A stretch of 22,121 bases of DNA from CAYSYY01 sp964576115 [NCBI: uncultured Gemmatimonadota bacterium] (GCA_964576115.1 CAZNUA010000040.1:1-22121), one strand, 5' to 3'. Positions 1-8,555 are shown, numbered from the stretch's first letter. Notes: generated by a model from the letters alone, not told the origin. Numbers and translations are program-made.

Positions 1-1328
1 CTCCCGATCTGCGGGTGCTCGGTTTCACCCTCGGGCTGGTCTTTGCCTGCACCCTGGCCATGGCGTTTGTTGCCGCCGTGCGCAACCGGCGGGCCGATAT
101 CTCCCGCACCCTGCGACCGGTCAGCGGAACGACGCGCCCCGACCACCGGCTCTTCACCCTCAGGAACCTGCTGGTCGCAGGTCAGATTACCGTCTCTCTC
201 GTTCTGCTGGCCGGCGCCGGCCTGCTGCTGCAGTCGGTCATCCGCCTGCGGGCACAGGATCCGGGATTGGACACGCAGAACACCCTGATCGTCTCCCTCG
301 ACAATGAACACGTTCCCCTGGACGATCGGGCCGGGACCGATCTCTACGATCGTATCCTGGAACGGATCAGGGGCATACCCGGGGTAGAGGCGGCCACGAT
401 CGCCAAAATCCCCCCGCTGGCCGGCCGCACCTGGAGCATGACGTTGTTCTTCGAGGGGTACGAAGCCGCCGAGAACGAACAGACGGGAGCCAGGGAGAAC
501 TTCGTCGATCCCGGTTTCTTCGACATGATGGGGATTCGCCTGCTGCAGGGAAGAGGATTTACCGGCGATGATGCCATCGGTTCGGAACAGGTCGCCATCG
601 TCAACGAAGCCCTGGTCAGGAGGTACTGGCCCGACACCGATCCGCTCGGCAAGACGATCGAGTGGTGGTCATCGTATGGAGCGGGCGAAGTCTTCCGTGT
701 CATCGGCGTGGTGGAGGATCACTTCTACGCTTATCTCAGAGAGGGCGTGCGACCGGTGGCGTACTACCCGATCACCCAGTACTTCCTGAAAAATCCCGTT
801 CTCCTGGTACGCACCACCTCCGATCCATACGAGAAGATCTCCATGATCCGGGCCGCAGTATACGACATGGATCCCCGCCTGAACCTCTGGAACGAGATCA
901 GCCTCGAGGACCAGATCCGGGCCACCGGCATGAAGGAGCGTTCGGCGACCATTCTGCTCCTGGCCTTCGCCGGGATCGCCCTGCTGCTGGCGCTGATCGG
1001 TACCTACGGCGTCATCGCCGGTTTCGTGACCCGGCGCCGGCGCGAGATCGGCATCCGGATCGCCCTGGGCGCCCGCAATGGCGAGGTCATGGGTTACATC
1101 GTCGGGCGGGGTATGCGGCTGGTCGCCATCGGCGTGATCGCGGGGCTGGCTCTCGCCCTGCTCGCCACACGCATTCTCGCAAGCCTGGTATTCGGGGTCG
1201 GTACGACCGATCCGGTGACCCTGATCGCGGTCAGCCTGGTACTGGCCGCCGCCGGCGCCCTGGCCTGCCTCTACCCGGCTCAACGGGCGGTGCGGATCGA
1301 TCCGATCGAGACCCTGCGGGCGGAGTAG
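1..1328 (+). CDS. ADOP/MacB-type FtsX-family ABC permease, C-terminal part (5' cut by window edge)
   Basis: This is the C-terminal half of a large FtsX-like membrane permease of the MacB type. The frame is open from base 3 with no stop, and its first codons (PDLRVLGF) align with an internal segment of the next gene (DPDLRVIAF). The true start is therefore outside the window, and the GTG at 15 is only an internal codon. Visible parts are a TM helix near the left edge, a second helix (LVAGQITVSLVLLAGAGLLL), an extracytoplasmic MacB_PCD domain of about 230 residues, and a final FtsX domain with three TM helices separated by the motif RRRREIGIRIALGARNGEV. It ends in IDPIETLRAE, as the neighbour does. 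Such permeases normally act with a separate ATPase in lipid, peptide or drug export. No partner MacB-type ATPase is visible here. The stop is TAG at 1326. The next start lies 74 bases downstream, so the two are probably co-transcribed. Confidence 0.9.
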   Translation, partial: PDLRVLGFTLGLVFACTLAMAFVAAVRNRRADISRTLRPVSGTTRPDHRLFTLRNLLVAGQITVSLVLLAGAGLLLQSVIRLRAQDPGLDTQNTLIVSLDNEHVPLDDRAGTDLYDRILERIRGIPGVEAATIAKIPPLAGRTWSMTLFFEGYEAAENEQTGARENFVDPGFFDMMGIRLLQGRGFTGDDAIGSEQVAIVNEALVRRYWPDTDPLGKTIEWWSSYGAGEVFRVIGVVEDHFYAYLREGVRPVAYYPITQYFLKNPVLLVRTTSDPYEKISMIRAAVYDMDPRLNLWNEISLEDQIRATGMKERSATILLLAFAGIALLLALIGTYGVIAGFVTRRRREIGIRIALGARNGEVMGYIVGRGMRLVAIGVIAGLALALLATRILASLVFGVGTTDPVTLIAVSLVLAAAGALACLYPAQRAVRIDPIETLRAE

Positions 1329-1402
1329 GCGGACGCGCAGAGAAACGGACGTAAAAGGAACGAACACGCAGAGGAATGGATACGCGGGAAGAAGGACATC
1401 GC

Positions 1403-4198
1403 ATGACAGGGAAAACACAACCTGACTTCAACCGGCTCGTCCGCGACCGGCTCACCCTGCCCGCCCTGGCCCGGCGCGACACCGATTCGGTCATCGACGA
1501 GGTTGCCGCCCAGATGGAGGACTGCTACCGGGACGCCCGCGCCCGGGGAGTGACCGAGGACGAGGCCGTCGCGGACGCCCTCGAACTGGTCGACGACTGG
1601 GAGGAGCTGACCGCCGATATCGTCGGCAGCGTGGGATCGCACCGCGGCGTCGAGGCCGACCGGTGGCTCGAGGGCCGGGAGGAAGAGCTGCGTGCCTCGG
1701 CCGGCCGGTTGGGCGAAGTGCTGGCCGATCTGGGCCGTGATCTGCGTCTGGCCGCGCGCATGCTGCGTCGCCGGCCGGGCTTCAGTCTTCTGGTCCTGCT
1801 CTCGCTCACCATCGGCCTGGGAGCGGCGACAGCCATCTTCAGCATCACCAACGGTATCCTGTACAAACCTCTGCCGATCGCAGACCCCGACCGGGTGGTG
1901 AGTGTCTGGAACGGGGAATTCGGCAGCTTCACCTACCCCGCCTACAGCGCCCTGCGGCGGGAATGCGCGTCCTTTGTCGACCTGGCGGCCCGCGACGAAA
2001 CCTGGTTCGCCGATGACGGTGCGGATCCGCTCTTCCTGCGCTCGGGAGCCGGGAGCGCACGGGTGCGGGTGGGTCTGGCGGCCGGCAACTACTTCTCCGT
2101 TCTCGGCGTGCCCGCCGCCCGGGGACGCCTGCTGCGACCTGAGGACAACCGGATCGAGGATCCCCGGGCCGTGGCCGTCCTGAGCCACACTTTCTGGCAC
2201 GAGACCTTCCATGGCGAGTCGGATGTCATCGGCACCGATCTCGATATCAGCGGTACCACCTTCCAGGTGATCGGCGTGGCCGCGGAGGGCTTCGACGGCG
2301 CCGACCATCGATCGACGATCGATGTCTGGGTACCGGCCGTCATGGCCCGGGCCTTCCAGTCTCCGGAGAGCGAAACGCAACTTGTTCGCGGGGACAGTTT
2401 TCACTGGGTCAGTATCGTCGGCCGGTTGAAACCGGGCGTGAGCCTCGAACAGGTCCGGGAACGGGTGGACACGATCGCCGGAACCCCCGGTGTGCTTCCC
2501 GGCAGCATGGAGCAGAGAACGATCACGGTGCGACCGATCATGGCCACCACCGTGCACCCCCTGCTCAGGGAGCGGACCGTCGCCTACCTGACGACCCTCA
2601 TGCTGGCGGTCGGCCTGGTTCTGGTCGTGGTCGGTGTGAACGTGACCAACCTCCATCTGGCACGGATGGAAGAACGGCGGGCTGAGATCGCGATCCGTCG
2701 CGCCCTCGGGGCCGGCAGCGGCGCCCTGCTGCGCCAGCACCTGTTCGAGGGCGGTCTGCTGGCCCTGGCCGGCGGTGCCGGCGCCCTGCTCTGCTCGGTC
2801 TGGCTCGACGACATACTGCTGCGCCTGCTGGCCCGGGGCATCTCCCTGCCCGGGACGCGGGCCGACATCGATCCCGACCTGCGGGTCATCGCCTTCATGC
2901 TGGGCCTGGTGATCATCAGCGGTCTCGTCATGGGGGTGATTCCGGCACTGCGCACCCGCCGATCCGATATCACTCTGTCGCTGCGACCCGGCTCCCGCAT
3001 CACCGACGTACGCCCGCGTCGACCCGGTCTCCAGAGCTTCCTGGTTATCGGTCAGCTCACCCTCTCACTGGTTTTGCTCACAGGCGCCGGCCTGCTGCTG
3101 CGTTCGGTCCTCGCTCTTTCCCGCCAGGATCCGGGATTCGATTCGGAGAACGTTCTGATCCTTTCGCTGCACAACGAACAGGTGCCCCTCGATCCGGCCG
3201 CCGGAGCGGCCCTGTATGCCGGAATCGCCGAACGGGTCCGGTCGATGCCCGGTGTCGAGGACGTCAGCCTGGCCACGGTTGTTCCCCTCTCGGGCCAGAC
3301 CTGGGGGGGACGGGTGGAATTCGAAGGCTACGAACCGGGACCGGATGAAGGAGTCCGGGTTGCGGAGAACTATGTCGAGCCCGGTTTCTTCCACCTGCTG
3401 GGCATCCCGCTGAGGCGGGGTCGCGACTTCACCGACGCCGATGCCGCCGGTACACAACGGGTTGCGATCGTGAACGAATCGCTCGCCCGGCGCTACTGGC
3501 CCGACGAGGATCCGGTCGGTCAGACCGTCCGCTGCCTGGATCCGCCGGTCGAAAACGAACGTATCCGGGTCATCGGGGTGGTCGCCGACCACTACTATTC
3601 TCACCTGCGCCAGGGGGTGGTGCCGCTCATCTACCACCCGCTCGCCCAGGTCTTTGTGAAAAATCCGAACCTGCTGGTGAAAACGACCTCCGATCCCTAC
3701 CGGAAGATGCAGCCGATCCGGGCCGCGGTTCTCGACCGGGCTCCCCGGTTCACCATCCACGGCGAGATTTCGCTCGAAGATCAGATCCGGCGACAGACAC
3801 CGAGGGAACGGGCGACCATGATCCTGCTCGTGGCCTTTGCCGGCATCGCCCTGGTGCTGGCCCTGCTCGGCACCTACGGTATCGTCGCCGGCTTCGTGAC
3901 CCGGCGCCGGCGCGAGATCGGTGTCCGGCTCGCCCTGGGGGCGCGCAATGGCGAGGTCGTGGGGTACATCTTCGGTCGGGGCATGCGCCTGATCGTCATC
4001 GGCGTGATCGCGGGACTGGTTCTGTCGCTGCTCGCCACCCGCATCTTCACGCGGCTCATATTCGGGATCAGTCCGACCGACCCGGTCACCCTTATCGCCG
4101 TCAGCCTAGTTCTGGCCGGTGCCGGCGCCCTGGCCTGCCTGGTTCCCGCCCGGCGGGCGGTCCGGATCGATCCGATCGAGACCCTGCGGGCGGAGTAA
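1403..4198 (+). CDS. ADOP-type permease: prefix domain plus duplicated MacB/FtsX permease
   Basis: This is a full-length permease of about 931 residues, the usual size of the 'acidobacterial duplicated orphan permease' (ADOP) family. Order of parts: a soluble prefix domain (about residues 1-120, acidic and helical, with EDEAVADALELVDDWEEL), TM helix 1 (about 128-150, FSLLVLLSLTIGLGAATAIF), a first MacB_PCD domain, an FtsX domain with RRAEIAIRRALGAG, a linker helix (LVIGQLTLSLVLLTGAGLLL), a second MacB_PCD domain and a C-terminal FtsX domain (RRRREIGVRLALGARNG). I chose ATG 1403 because GAAGGA lies six bases upstream. The in-frame ATG at 1376 has a GAGGA directly abutting it, which is too close. 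Permeases with this prefix domain are often found near PadR regulators, and a padR-like gene lies at 8880. The transported substrate cannot be read from sequence. It is a tandem paralogue of the preceding gene. Confidence 0.93.
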   Translation: MTGKTQPDFNRLVRDRLTLPALARRDTDSVIDEVAAQMEDCYRDARARGVTEDEAVADALELVDDWEELTADIVGSVGSHRGVEADRWLEGREEELRASAGRLGEVLADLGRDLRLAARMLRRRPGFSLLVLLSLTIGLGAATAIFSITNGILYKPLPIADPDRVVSVWNGEFGSFTYPAYSALRRECASFVDLAARDETWFADDGADPLFLRSGAGSARVRVGLAAGNYFSVLGVPAARGRLLRPEDNRIEDPRAVAVLSHTFWHETFHGESDVIGTDLDISGTTFQVIGVAAEGFDGADHRSTIDVWVPAVMARAFQSPESETQLVRGDSFHWVSIVGRLKPGVSLEQVRERVDTIAGTPGVLPGSMEQRTITVRPIMATTVHPLLRERTVAYLTTLMLAVGLVLVVVGVNVTNLHLARMEERRAEIAIRRALGAGSGALLRQHLFEGGLLALAGGAGALLCSVWLDDILLRLLARGISLPGTRADIDPDLRVIAFMLGLVIISGLVMGVIPALRTRRSDITLSLRPGSRITDVRPRRPGLQSFLVIGQLTLSLVLLTGAGLLLRSVLALSRQDPGFDSENVLILSLHNEQVPLDPAAGAALYAGIAERVRSMPGVEDVSLATVVPLSGQTWGGRVEFEGYEPGPDEGVRVAENYVEPGFFHLLGIPLRRGRDFTDADAAGTQRVAIVNESLARRYWPDEDPVGQTVRCLDPPVENERIRVIGVVADHYYSHLRQGVVPLIYHPLAQVFVKNPNLLVKTTSDPYRKMQPIRAAVLDRAPRFTIHGEISLEDQIRRQTPRERATMILLVAFAGIALVLALLGTYGIVAGFVTRRRREIGVRLALGARNGEVVGYIFGRGMRLIVIGVIAGLVLSLLATRIFTRLIFGISPTDPVTLIAVSLVLAGAGALACLVPARRAVRIDPIETLRAE

Positions 4199-4282
4199 CC
4201 AGAGCCGGAGCGGATTGCCGGCGGGTGAGGCGCAGCACACCGAGCGAGAGGGCGAGCGCGAACGGGTGACGGGAGCGGCGCC
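4199..4282. other. Convergent intergenic gap
   Basis: An 84-base gap lies between the plus-strand permease and the end of the minus-strand ABC operon. A short GCCGG...CCGGC inverted repeat at about 4205-4223 is the only structure I see. No T-tract follows it on either strand, so I do not call a terminator. Confidence 0.4.
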
Positions 4283-5083
4283 CTATTCCCCCTGATCGAG
4301 GCGGTATTCTTTCCAGCCGGGCAGCAGGGCGGCCAGCAGGGTGAAGACGGCCGCTATACCCAGAGCAATCAGGACCGCAGCGGCATCGGAAATTTCACGG
4401 ACCGGTATGATGGCCCCGAAAATCGCCGCCCGCAGATCCTGCCCTCCGGCCTGGGGCATGGACGGGAAAAGGACGTGCAGATAGTGGGCGATCGAGAATA
4501 AGCGGATGCTGCCGGGCAGAGCCGAGACGAGCCGTTCCCAGCCGAAAATGAAGAGCAATCCGACCAGGACGGGACGCTTCATCAGCCCCCCGAACAGCGT
4601 GAAGAAGGGCAGGTAGGCCACCAGTCCGAGCAGCAGAACCGCCTGACCGGAAAGCAGGACCGAGATATTGGCGCTCATGCCCCCCGAATCGGGATCGGCC
4701 ACCAGCACCACCCAGGTACAGAACAACGAGAGAGTCAGAATGAGGCCGAGGGTGATGACGCCGGCCAGCATTTTGGACAGGACGATCGCCGGACGCGGTA
4801 CGGGTCTCAGGAGCAGGTAAGGCAGCGTGCGCTCGTCGACCTCGTCGGCAATCACGGCGGCACCAACAAAGACCGCCACCAGGGGCAGCAGGATGTCGAG
4901 ATAGAGCAGCTGCCCCAGCTGGGGGTAGAGTTCCCACAGACCGACCCCTTCGGGTTCGAGCAGGGGCTTGAAGAGCCAGAGGAGCACGGCACAGCCGACC
5001 GGGAACAGGCCGAGGACCACCATCCACCAGGTGCGCCGGCTGTGGGTGCCGGCCCGCAGGAAGAATGTCGTCAGGTAGCGCAC
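4283..5083 (-). CDS. ABC-2 type transporter permease (last gene of a four-gene ABC operon)
   Basis: This is a 266-residue integral membrane protein with about six hydrophobic helices: residues near 20-40, a long LYLDILLPLVAVFVGAAVIA segment, then IVLSKMLAGVITLGLILTLS, AVLLLGLVAYLPFFTLFGGL, VLVGLLFIFGWERLV and a C-terminal LIALGIAAVFTLLAALL. The segment DEVDERTLPYLLLRPVPRPAIVLSKML, between helices 2 and 3, is the cytoplasmic loop typical of ABC-2 permeases that follow ATPases of this class. The start is GTG 5083, preceded by a GGTGAGGTGAGG purine run. It lies four bases after the stop of the upstream ATPase, so translation is probably coupled. It should form the membrane channel with the ATPase at 5088-6005. 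The substrate is unknown. Confidence 0.88.
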   Translation of the reverse strand: MRYLTTFFLRAGTHSRRTWWMVVLGLFPVGCAVLLWLFKPLLEPEGVGLWELYPQLGQLLYLDILLPLVAVFVGAAVIADEVDERTLPYLLLRPVPRPAIVLSKMLAGVITLGLILTLSLFCTWVVLVADPDSGGMSANISVLLSGQAVLLLGLVAYLPFFTLFGGLMKRPVLVGLLFIFGWERLVSALPGSIRLFSIAHYLHVLFPSMPQAGGQDLRAAIFGAIIPVREISDAAAVLIALGIAAVFTLLAALLPGWKEYRLDQGE

Positions 5084-5087
5084 GGCC

Positions 5088-6005
5088 TCACCTCACCAGG
5101 TATCCGAAGACCGCTTCGAGGTTCTCGTCGGGCGAGAAGAGCGAGCGGATCGTGATGCCGTTCTCGAGCAGGAGCGCGGGGAGCCGGGCGTGGAATTCGT
5201 CAGGCCGGTTGGTTTCGGCGGTGAGCTGGTTCCGGGCCCGGTCGAAATTGACGCTCAGCACGTCCTCGTACTCCATGAGCAGGGCGGTCAGGACGTTGAC
5301 GTTGTCGCAGCGGATGGTGACCTGCAGGGGGTGGGTGTCGATCAGGCGGCGGATCTCGTAGATATTGCCCTCGGCCAGCAGGCGGCCGTGGTTGATCAGC
5401 ACGATTGTGTCGGTCATCTCTTCGACTTCGTGCAGGATATGGCTCGAGACCACGACCGTTCGGCCCTCTTCCCCCAGGCGTTTGACCAGATCGATCGCCG
5501 AACGCCGACCGAGCGGATCCATGCCGTTCAAGGGCTCATCCAGAAAGAGCACGTCAGGATCGTGAGCGATCGCCTGGGCCACCTTGATACGCTGGCGCAT
5601 GCCCTTCGAGTATCCGGCGATCTTCTTCCCGCCCGCCTCGACCATGTCCATGACCTCGAGCGCGGCCCCGGCCCGCCCGTCTGCTTCGGCGGCATCGAAG
5701 CCGTGGATCCGGAGCAGACCGGTCACGAACTCCCGGCCGGTCAGGTAGCCCCAGAAGGCATCGGCCTCGGGGCAGTAGCCGACTCCCCGCATCAGACCGG
5801 GATTGTTCCAGACCCTTTCTTCGGAAAGGGTCACCTGCCCCTGCGAGGCTTTGAGCTGGCCGGTCATGAGACGCAGCAGAGTGGTCTTGCCCGCCCCGTT
5901 CGGACCCAGAAAACCGGTCACGCCGGGGCCGATCTCGAAGGTGAGATCGTTGACCCCGATCACCTGTCCGTACCACTTCGAGAGATGCTCGGCCCGGATG
6001 CTCAT
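5088..6005 (-). CDS. ABC transporter ATP-binding protein (second ATPase of the operon)
   Basis: This 305-residue ABC ATPase powers the adjacent ABC-2 permeases from the cytoplasmic side. Visible motifs are Walker A GPNGAGKTT (about residues 34-42), signature YSKGMRQR (about 132-139), Walker B VLFLDEP (about 152-158) and the H-loop His in SSHI (about 189). A roughly 90-residue C-terminal extension follows, as in drug- or lantibiotic-export type ATPases. I chose ATG 6005 because the protein then starts MSIRAEHLSKWYG, the expected beginning of an ABC domain. The same frame stays open upstream to 6785, but that stretch is an antisense-like shadow of the permease gene. The ATG overlaps the permease stop as ATGA (6005-6002), a classic translational coupling junction. 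Confidence 0.94.
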   Translation of the reverse strand: MSIRAEHLSKWYGQVIGVNDLTFEIGPGVTGFLGPNGAGKTTLLRLMTGQLKASQGQVTLSEERVWNNPGLMRGVGYCPEADAFWGYLTGREFVTGLLRIHGFDAAEADGRAGAALEVMDMVEAGGKKIAGYSKGMRQRIKVAQAIAHDPDVLFLDEPLNGMDPLGRRSAIDLVKRLGEEGRTVVVSSHILHEVEEMTDTIVLINHGRLLAEGNIYEIRRLIDTHPLQVTIRCDNVNVLTALLMEYEDVLSVNFDRARNQLTAETNRPDEFHARLPALLLENGITIRSLFSPDENLEAVFGYLVR

Positions 6006-6850
6006 GTCACCACCTCGGTGGGCCGCACCCGCAGCCAGAGGACGAGCAGGGCCAGTCCGATGATGAGGCCGATCACGGCCAGTCCGAGCCAGGAGGAGAA
6101 TGCGAAGGGCGCTTCGAGACCGAAGAGAAGGGCGTTGGACTGCCGCAGCAGGGTCGTCGGAGAGATGAGACCCACCTCGGGTATCCGGTTGAGGATCTCG
6201 CGGAAGAGGTCGGTGATGAAGATCAGGGCGAAGAAGAGGATCCCGGCCTGACGGGGACCCTTGAGGGCCGCCGAGAGAGCCAGCATGATCCCGCCGAGGG
6301 TGCCGACCATGAGCAGGCTCTGGGCTGTAACGGCGAAGGGCACCCACCAGAATTCGGCCCCGAATCCGCTCTCGCGCGTGAGCAGGAGCTGCAGGACGAA
6401 GAGCACGAGACCCGGCGCCAGAGTGATGAGAGCGCCGTACCAGCCGAGGGTCAGGAACTTGCCCAGGATGTAATCGCCGAAACCGACCGGCTTGGAGAAA
6501 TAGATCTGCAGAGCGCGGAAACGACGGTCGTTGGCAATCAGCCCTGCCCCGGAAAGAACCATCATGAGGATCAGAAAAAACGTCTGGCCCTGCAGAAAAG
6601 CGGAGAAGAACTGTTCGTCGATCACGAGATCCCGAACCACGTCGGCGAGCTGGGGAAAATCCGCCAGCCGGGTAGCGGCGTAGATCTGCCCCAACCGTAC
6701 CAGAAAGGGGAGCGCGGCCAGGATCAGGAGCAGGATCATGGCCCGTTTCCAGAGCAGCGAAGCCCCGGTGCGCGAGATGATCCACCAGGTGCGCGGGCGG
6801 GCCTCGAGCCGCCCGTGCCAGGGGCGGTAGATTTCCTCATAGATCGGCAC
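6002..6850 (-). CDS. ABC-2 type transporter permease (first permease of the operon)
   Basis: This is a 282-residue membrane protein with a charged cytoplasmic N-terminus (YEEIYRPWHGRLEARPRTWW), which is common in ABC-2 permeases encoded beside their ATPase. About six helices follow: MILLLILAALPFLV, FFLILMMVLSGAGLIA, a long YILGKFLTLGWYGALITLAPGLVLF region, LLMVGTLGGIMLALSAAL, AGILFFALIFITDLF and WLGLAVIGLIIGLALLVLWL. Between helices 2 and 3, NDRRFRALQIYFSKPVGFGDYILGK matches the typical loop of this family. The start is GTG 6850, with GGGGAGGA about six bases upstream. The start lies inside the end of the preceding ATPase (14-base overlap). It presumably pairs with one or both ATPases of the operon in an exporter. 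Confidence 0.9.
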   Translation of the reverse strand: MPIYEEIYRPWHGRLEARPRTWWIISRTGASLLWKRAMILLLILAALPFLVRLGQIYAATRLADFPQLADVVRDLVIDEQFFSAFLQGQTFFLILMMVLSGAGLIANDRRFRALQIYFSKPVGFGDYILGKFLTLGWYGALITLAPGLVLFVLQLLLTRESGFGAEFWWVPFAVTAQSLLMVGTLGGIMLALSAALKGPRQAGILFFALIFITDLFREILNRIPEVGLISPTTLLRQSNALLFGLEAPFAFSSWLGLAVIGLIIGLALLVLWLRVRPTEVVT

Positions 6851-7763
6851 GGGCGTCCTCCCCGATCAGCTTCATGAAGACATCCTCAAGGGTCTGCACG
6901 CTGGTCACCAGACGCCGGAGTTGCACATCCGATTCCCTGACTGCCTCCAGGATCAACTCGGTCCCCTGCCCGGCCGGCAGGGTGACATCGAGCAGATGCT
7001 TGCCGTTGGATTCGACCGTACAGCCGCGGTTTTGCAGGGCGGTTTCGAAAGCTTCCTGTTCACCCTCGATCCGGACCGTGTAGGCGCCCGACCAGGTGCC
7101 GCGCAGTTCGGCTACGGTTCCCTCTTTGAGCGCTTTGCCCCGGTTCATGATGACGACCCGGTCGCAGGTGCGCTCGACGTCGACCAGGATATGCGTGGCC
7201 AGAACGATGCTCATCTCGCCGCGACCGGAGATGTTCTGAATCAGATCGAGCATCTCCTGCCGGCCCTTCGGATCCATGCCGCTGGTGGGTTCGTCCAGAA
7301 AGAGCAGCCGGGGATCGTGCACCAGCGCCTGGGCAAGTTTGATGCGCTGCTTCATCCCCGAGGAATAGGTCTCGACCTTGCGATAGCGGGCTTCTTCGAG
7401 TCCGACAAGAAAGAGCACTTCGTGGGCCCGTTGCATGGCATCGACGCGATGCATGCCGCACAGCTCGCCGGCGTATTGCACCATGCCGATCCCGGTCAAT
7501 CCGGGGATCAGGCAGTCGTCCTCGGGCATGTAACCGATGGTCTGCAGAACGGCCTTCGGTTCGACGGCGATATCGCGTCCCAGCACCGTGGCCGAGCCGG
7601 CCGCGACCGGCACCAGGCCCAGCAGGCCCTTGATGAGACTGGATTTGCCGGCTCCGTTGGGTCCCAGCAGGCCGGTCGAGCCGGGGGGAAAGGTCGCCGA
7701 GACGGCATCCACGGCCCGCAGCTCGCCGTAGGTGATAGTGAATTCCGACAGTGTGACCGACAC
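6837..7763 (-). CDS. ABC transporter ATP-binding protein (first gene of the ABC-2 operon)
   Basis: This is a 308-residue ABC ATPase. Motifs are Walker A GPNGAGKSS (about residues 34-42), signature SSGMKQR (about 134-140), Walker B LFLDEP (about 154-159) with TSGMDPKG, and the H-loop His201 in ATHI. A C-terminal extension of about 80 residues ends in a short Asp-rich tail. It resembles the second ATPase of the operon, so the operon has two ATPase/permease pairs. The start is GTG 7763, giving MSVTLSEFTITYGEL, a normal ABC domain N-terminus. The ribosome binding site is weak (GGGAC about five bases upstream). A near-perfect palindrome lies about 90 bases upstream (7852-7872) and is the likely control point for all four genes. 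The exported compound is unknown. Confidence 0.94.
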   Translation of the reverse strand: MSVTLSEFTITYGELRAVDAVSATFPPGSTGLLGPNGAGKSSLIKGLLGLVPVAAGSATVLGRDIAVEPKAVLQTIGYMPEDDCLIPGLTGIGMVQYAGELCGMHRVDAMQRAHEVLFLVGLEEARYRKVETYSSGMKQRIKLAQALVHDPRLLFLDEPTSGMDPKGRQEMLDLIQNISGRGEMSIVLATHILVDVERTCDRVVIMNRGKALKEGTVAELRGTWSGAYTVRIEGEQEAFETALQNRGCTVESNGKHLLDVTLPAGQGTELILEAVRESDVQLRRLVTSVQTLEDVFMKLIGEDARADL

Positions 7764-7851
7764 GCATCGTCCCGGGTTCGGGGGAAAACCGTCCTCTTCC
7801 GTCGCCCTCTGCTACGTGTCAGCCTGCGGTTGGTTTCATATGAGCTGTCGA

Positions 7852-7872
7852 ATAGTGTGAACTTCACACTAT
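7852..7872. promoter_or_regulatory. 21-bp perfect palindrome, probable operator of the ABC operon
   Basis: Two 10-base arms, ATAGTGTGAA and TTCACACTAT, are exact reverse complements around a single central C. The site lies 89-109 bases upstream of the GTG at 7763, in the intergenic space between the ABC operon and the small secreted protein gene. Read on the minus strand, a TTCACA within it could serve as a -35 region, with TATGAA 15 bases further as a poor -10. The arrangement looks like a homodimer operator. Known families with comparable sites include GntR (YtrA-like) and LacI. The family is not determined by the sequence, and the PadR encoded at 8880 is another candidate. Confidence 0.6.
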
Positions 7873-7922
7873 GGCAGCGGACGGACGCGCCCGCTGGCAC
7901 CGGCAGACAGGGAGAGCCCGAC

Positions 7923-8495
7923 TTACTTGCGCCGGTAAACCAGATGGGCCGAGGCGGGTCCGCCGGTGGGTGAATCAGGCAGCCATTCGCGGATCACGAG
8001 GCGCTCTCCCTCCGGAGTACTCGTCAGCGCCACGATCTGGCGCCGCACCAGAGTGCGCGAGTTGAAACCCATAGGGATGGTGGAGACCGAATCCACCACC
8101 AGGTTCTCCCCCTCCCAGGTACAGGTCACCACCTCGTCGCGATCAACGTCGTCATTCGGGTGCGATTCACCGTCAGTAAGCCACACCCGGGTCCGCCACT
8201 CGGATTCCCTGAGTCTCCCCCGGCGGTCGTCCCAGGCCTTGTAGACCAGGGTGATCTTCTCGCCCTCGGAGCTGATCTCTATCTCGGCCCCGGGGATGTA
8301 GGTCCGCATATTATCGGTCCGGCCGTCGTCCGGTTGGCGGGTCTCCTCTTTGACCAGCACCCACTCGCCGGAGAAATCGGGATGCTCCTGGGCCCGAAGG
8401 ACCGAGGACGAAAGGAGGAGCAGCAAACCGGTCGATACCAGAAACGGGATCGGAGGGTGGACAGCACCGAACCGACGGGCAGTAATCATATTCAT
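7923..8495 (-). CDS. Small secreted protein of unknown function (signal peptide, beta-rich)
   Basis: This is a 190-residue protein. Its N-terminal signal peptide (hydrophobic FLVSTGLLLLLSSSVLRA, likely cleaved before QEHPDF) sends it out of the cytoplasm. The mature start, PDFSGEWVLVKEE, resembles the 'FSGTW/GEW' opening of many small secreted, lipocalin-like hypothetical proteins of Acidobacteria-type genomes. The body alternates short beta-like stretches (EIEISSEGEKITLVYKAW, WRTRVWLTDGE, VVTCTWEGENLVVDSVS) and contains one cysteine. The start ATG 8495 is firm, with AAGGAG seven bases upstream. It lies downstream of no other gene and diverges from padR. A TATATATC element at 8535-8540 on its strand may be part of its promoter. 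I do not recognise a specific function. Confidence 0.8.
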   Translation of the reverse strand: MNMITARRFGAVHPPIPFLVSTGLLLLLSSSVLRAQEHPDFSGEWVLVKEETRQPDDGRTDNMRTYIPGAEIEISSEGEKITLVYKAWDDRRGRLRESEWRTRVWLTDGESHPNDDVDRDEVVTCTWEGENLVVDSVSTIPMGFNSRTLVRRQIVALTSTPEGERLVIREWLPDSPTGGPASAHLVYRRK

Positions 8496-8526
8496 GGTCC
8501 ACTCCTTAGATCAGCTGTTGTTGTCA

Positions 8527-8539
8527 TCTGTTGATATAT
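8527..8539 (-). promoter_or_regulatory. ATATATCAACAGA element upstream of the secreted protein gene
   Basis: Read on the minus strand this is ATATATCAACAGA. It differs at one base from ATATATCATCAGA at 8758-8770 on the plus strand, upstream of padR. The two divergent genes therefore carry nearly the same 13-base element in the same orientation relative to each start. It may be a -10 region plus a shared regulator site. Confidence 0.4.
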
Positions 8540-8555
8540 ACGCCCGGAAACGGAT

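Noticed and set aside
6006-6785. N-terminal extension of the ATPase frame to 6785
   Set aside because: It overlaps the permease gene, is Arg/Pro/Gly-rich out-of-frame translation, and the true ABC domain starts at ATG 6005 with an ATGA overlap.
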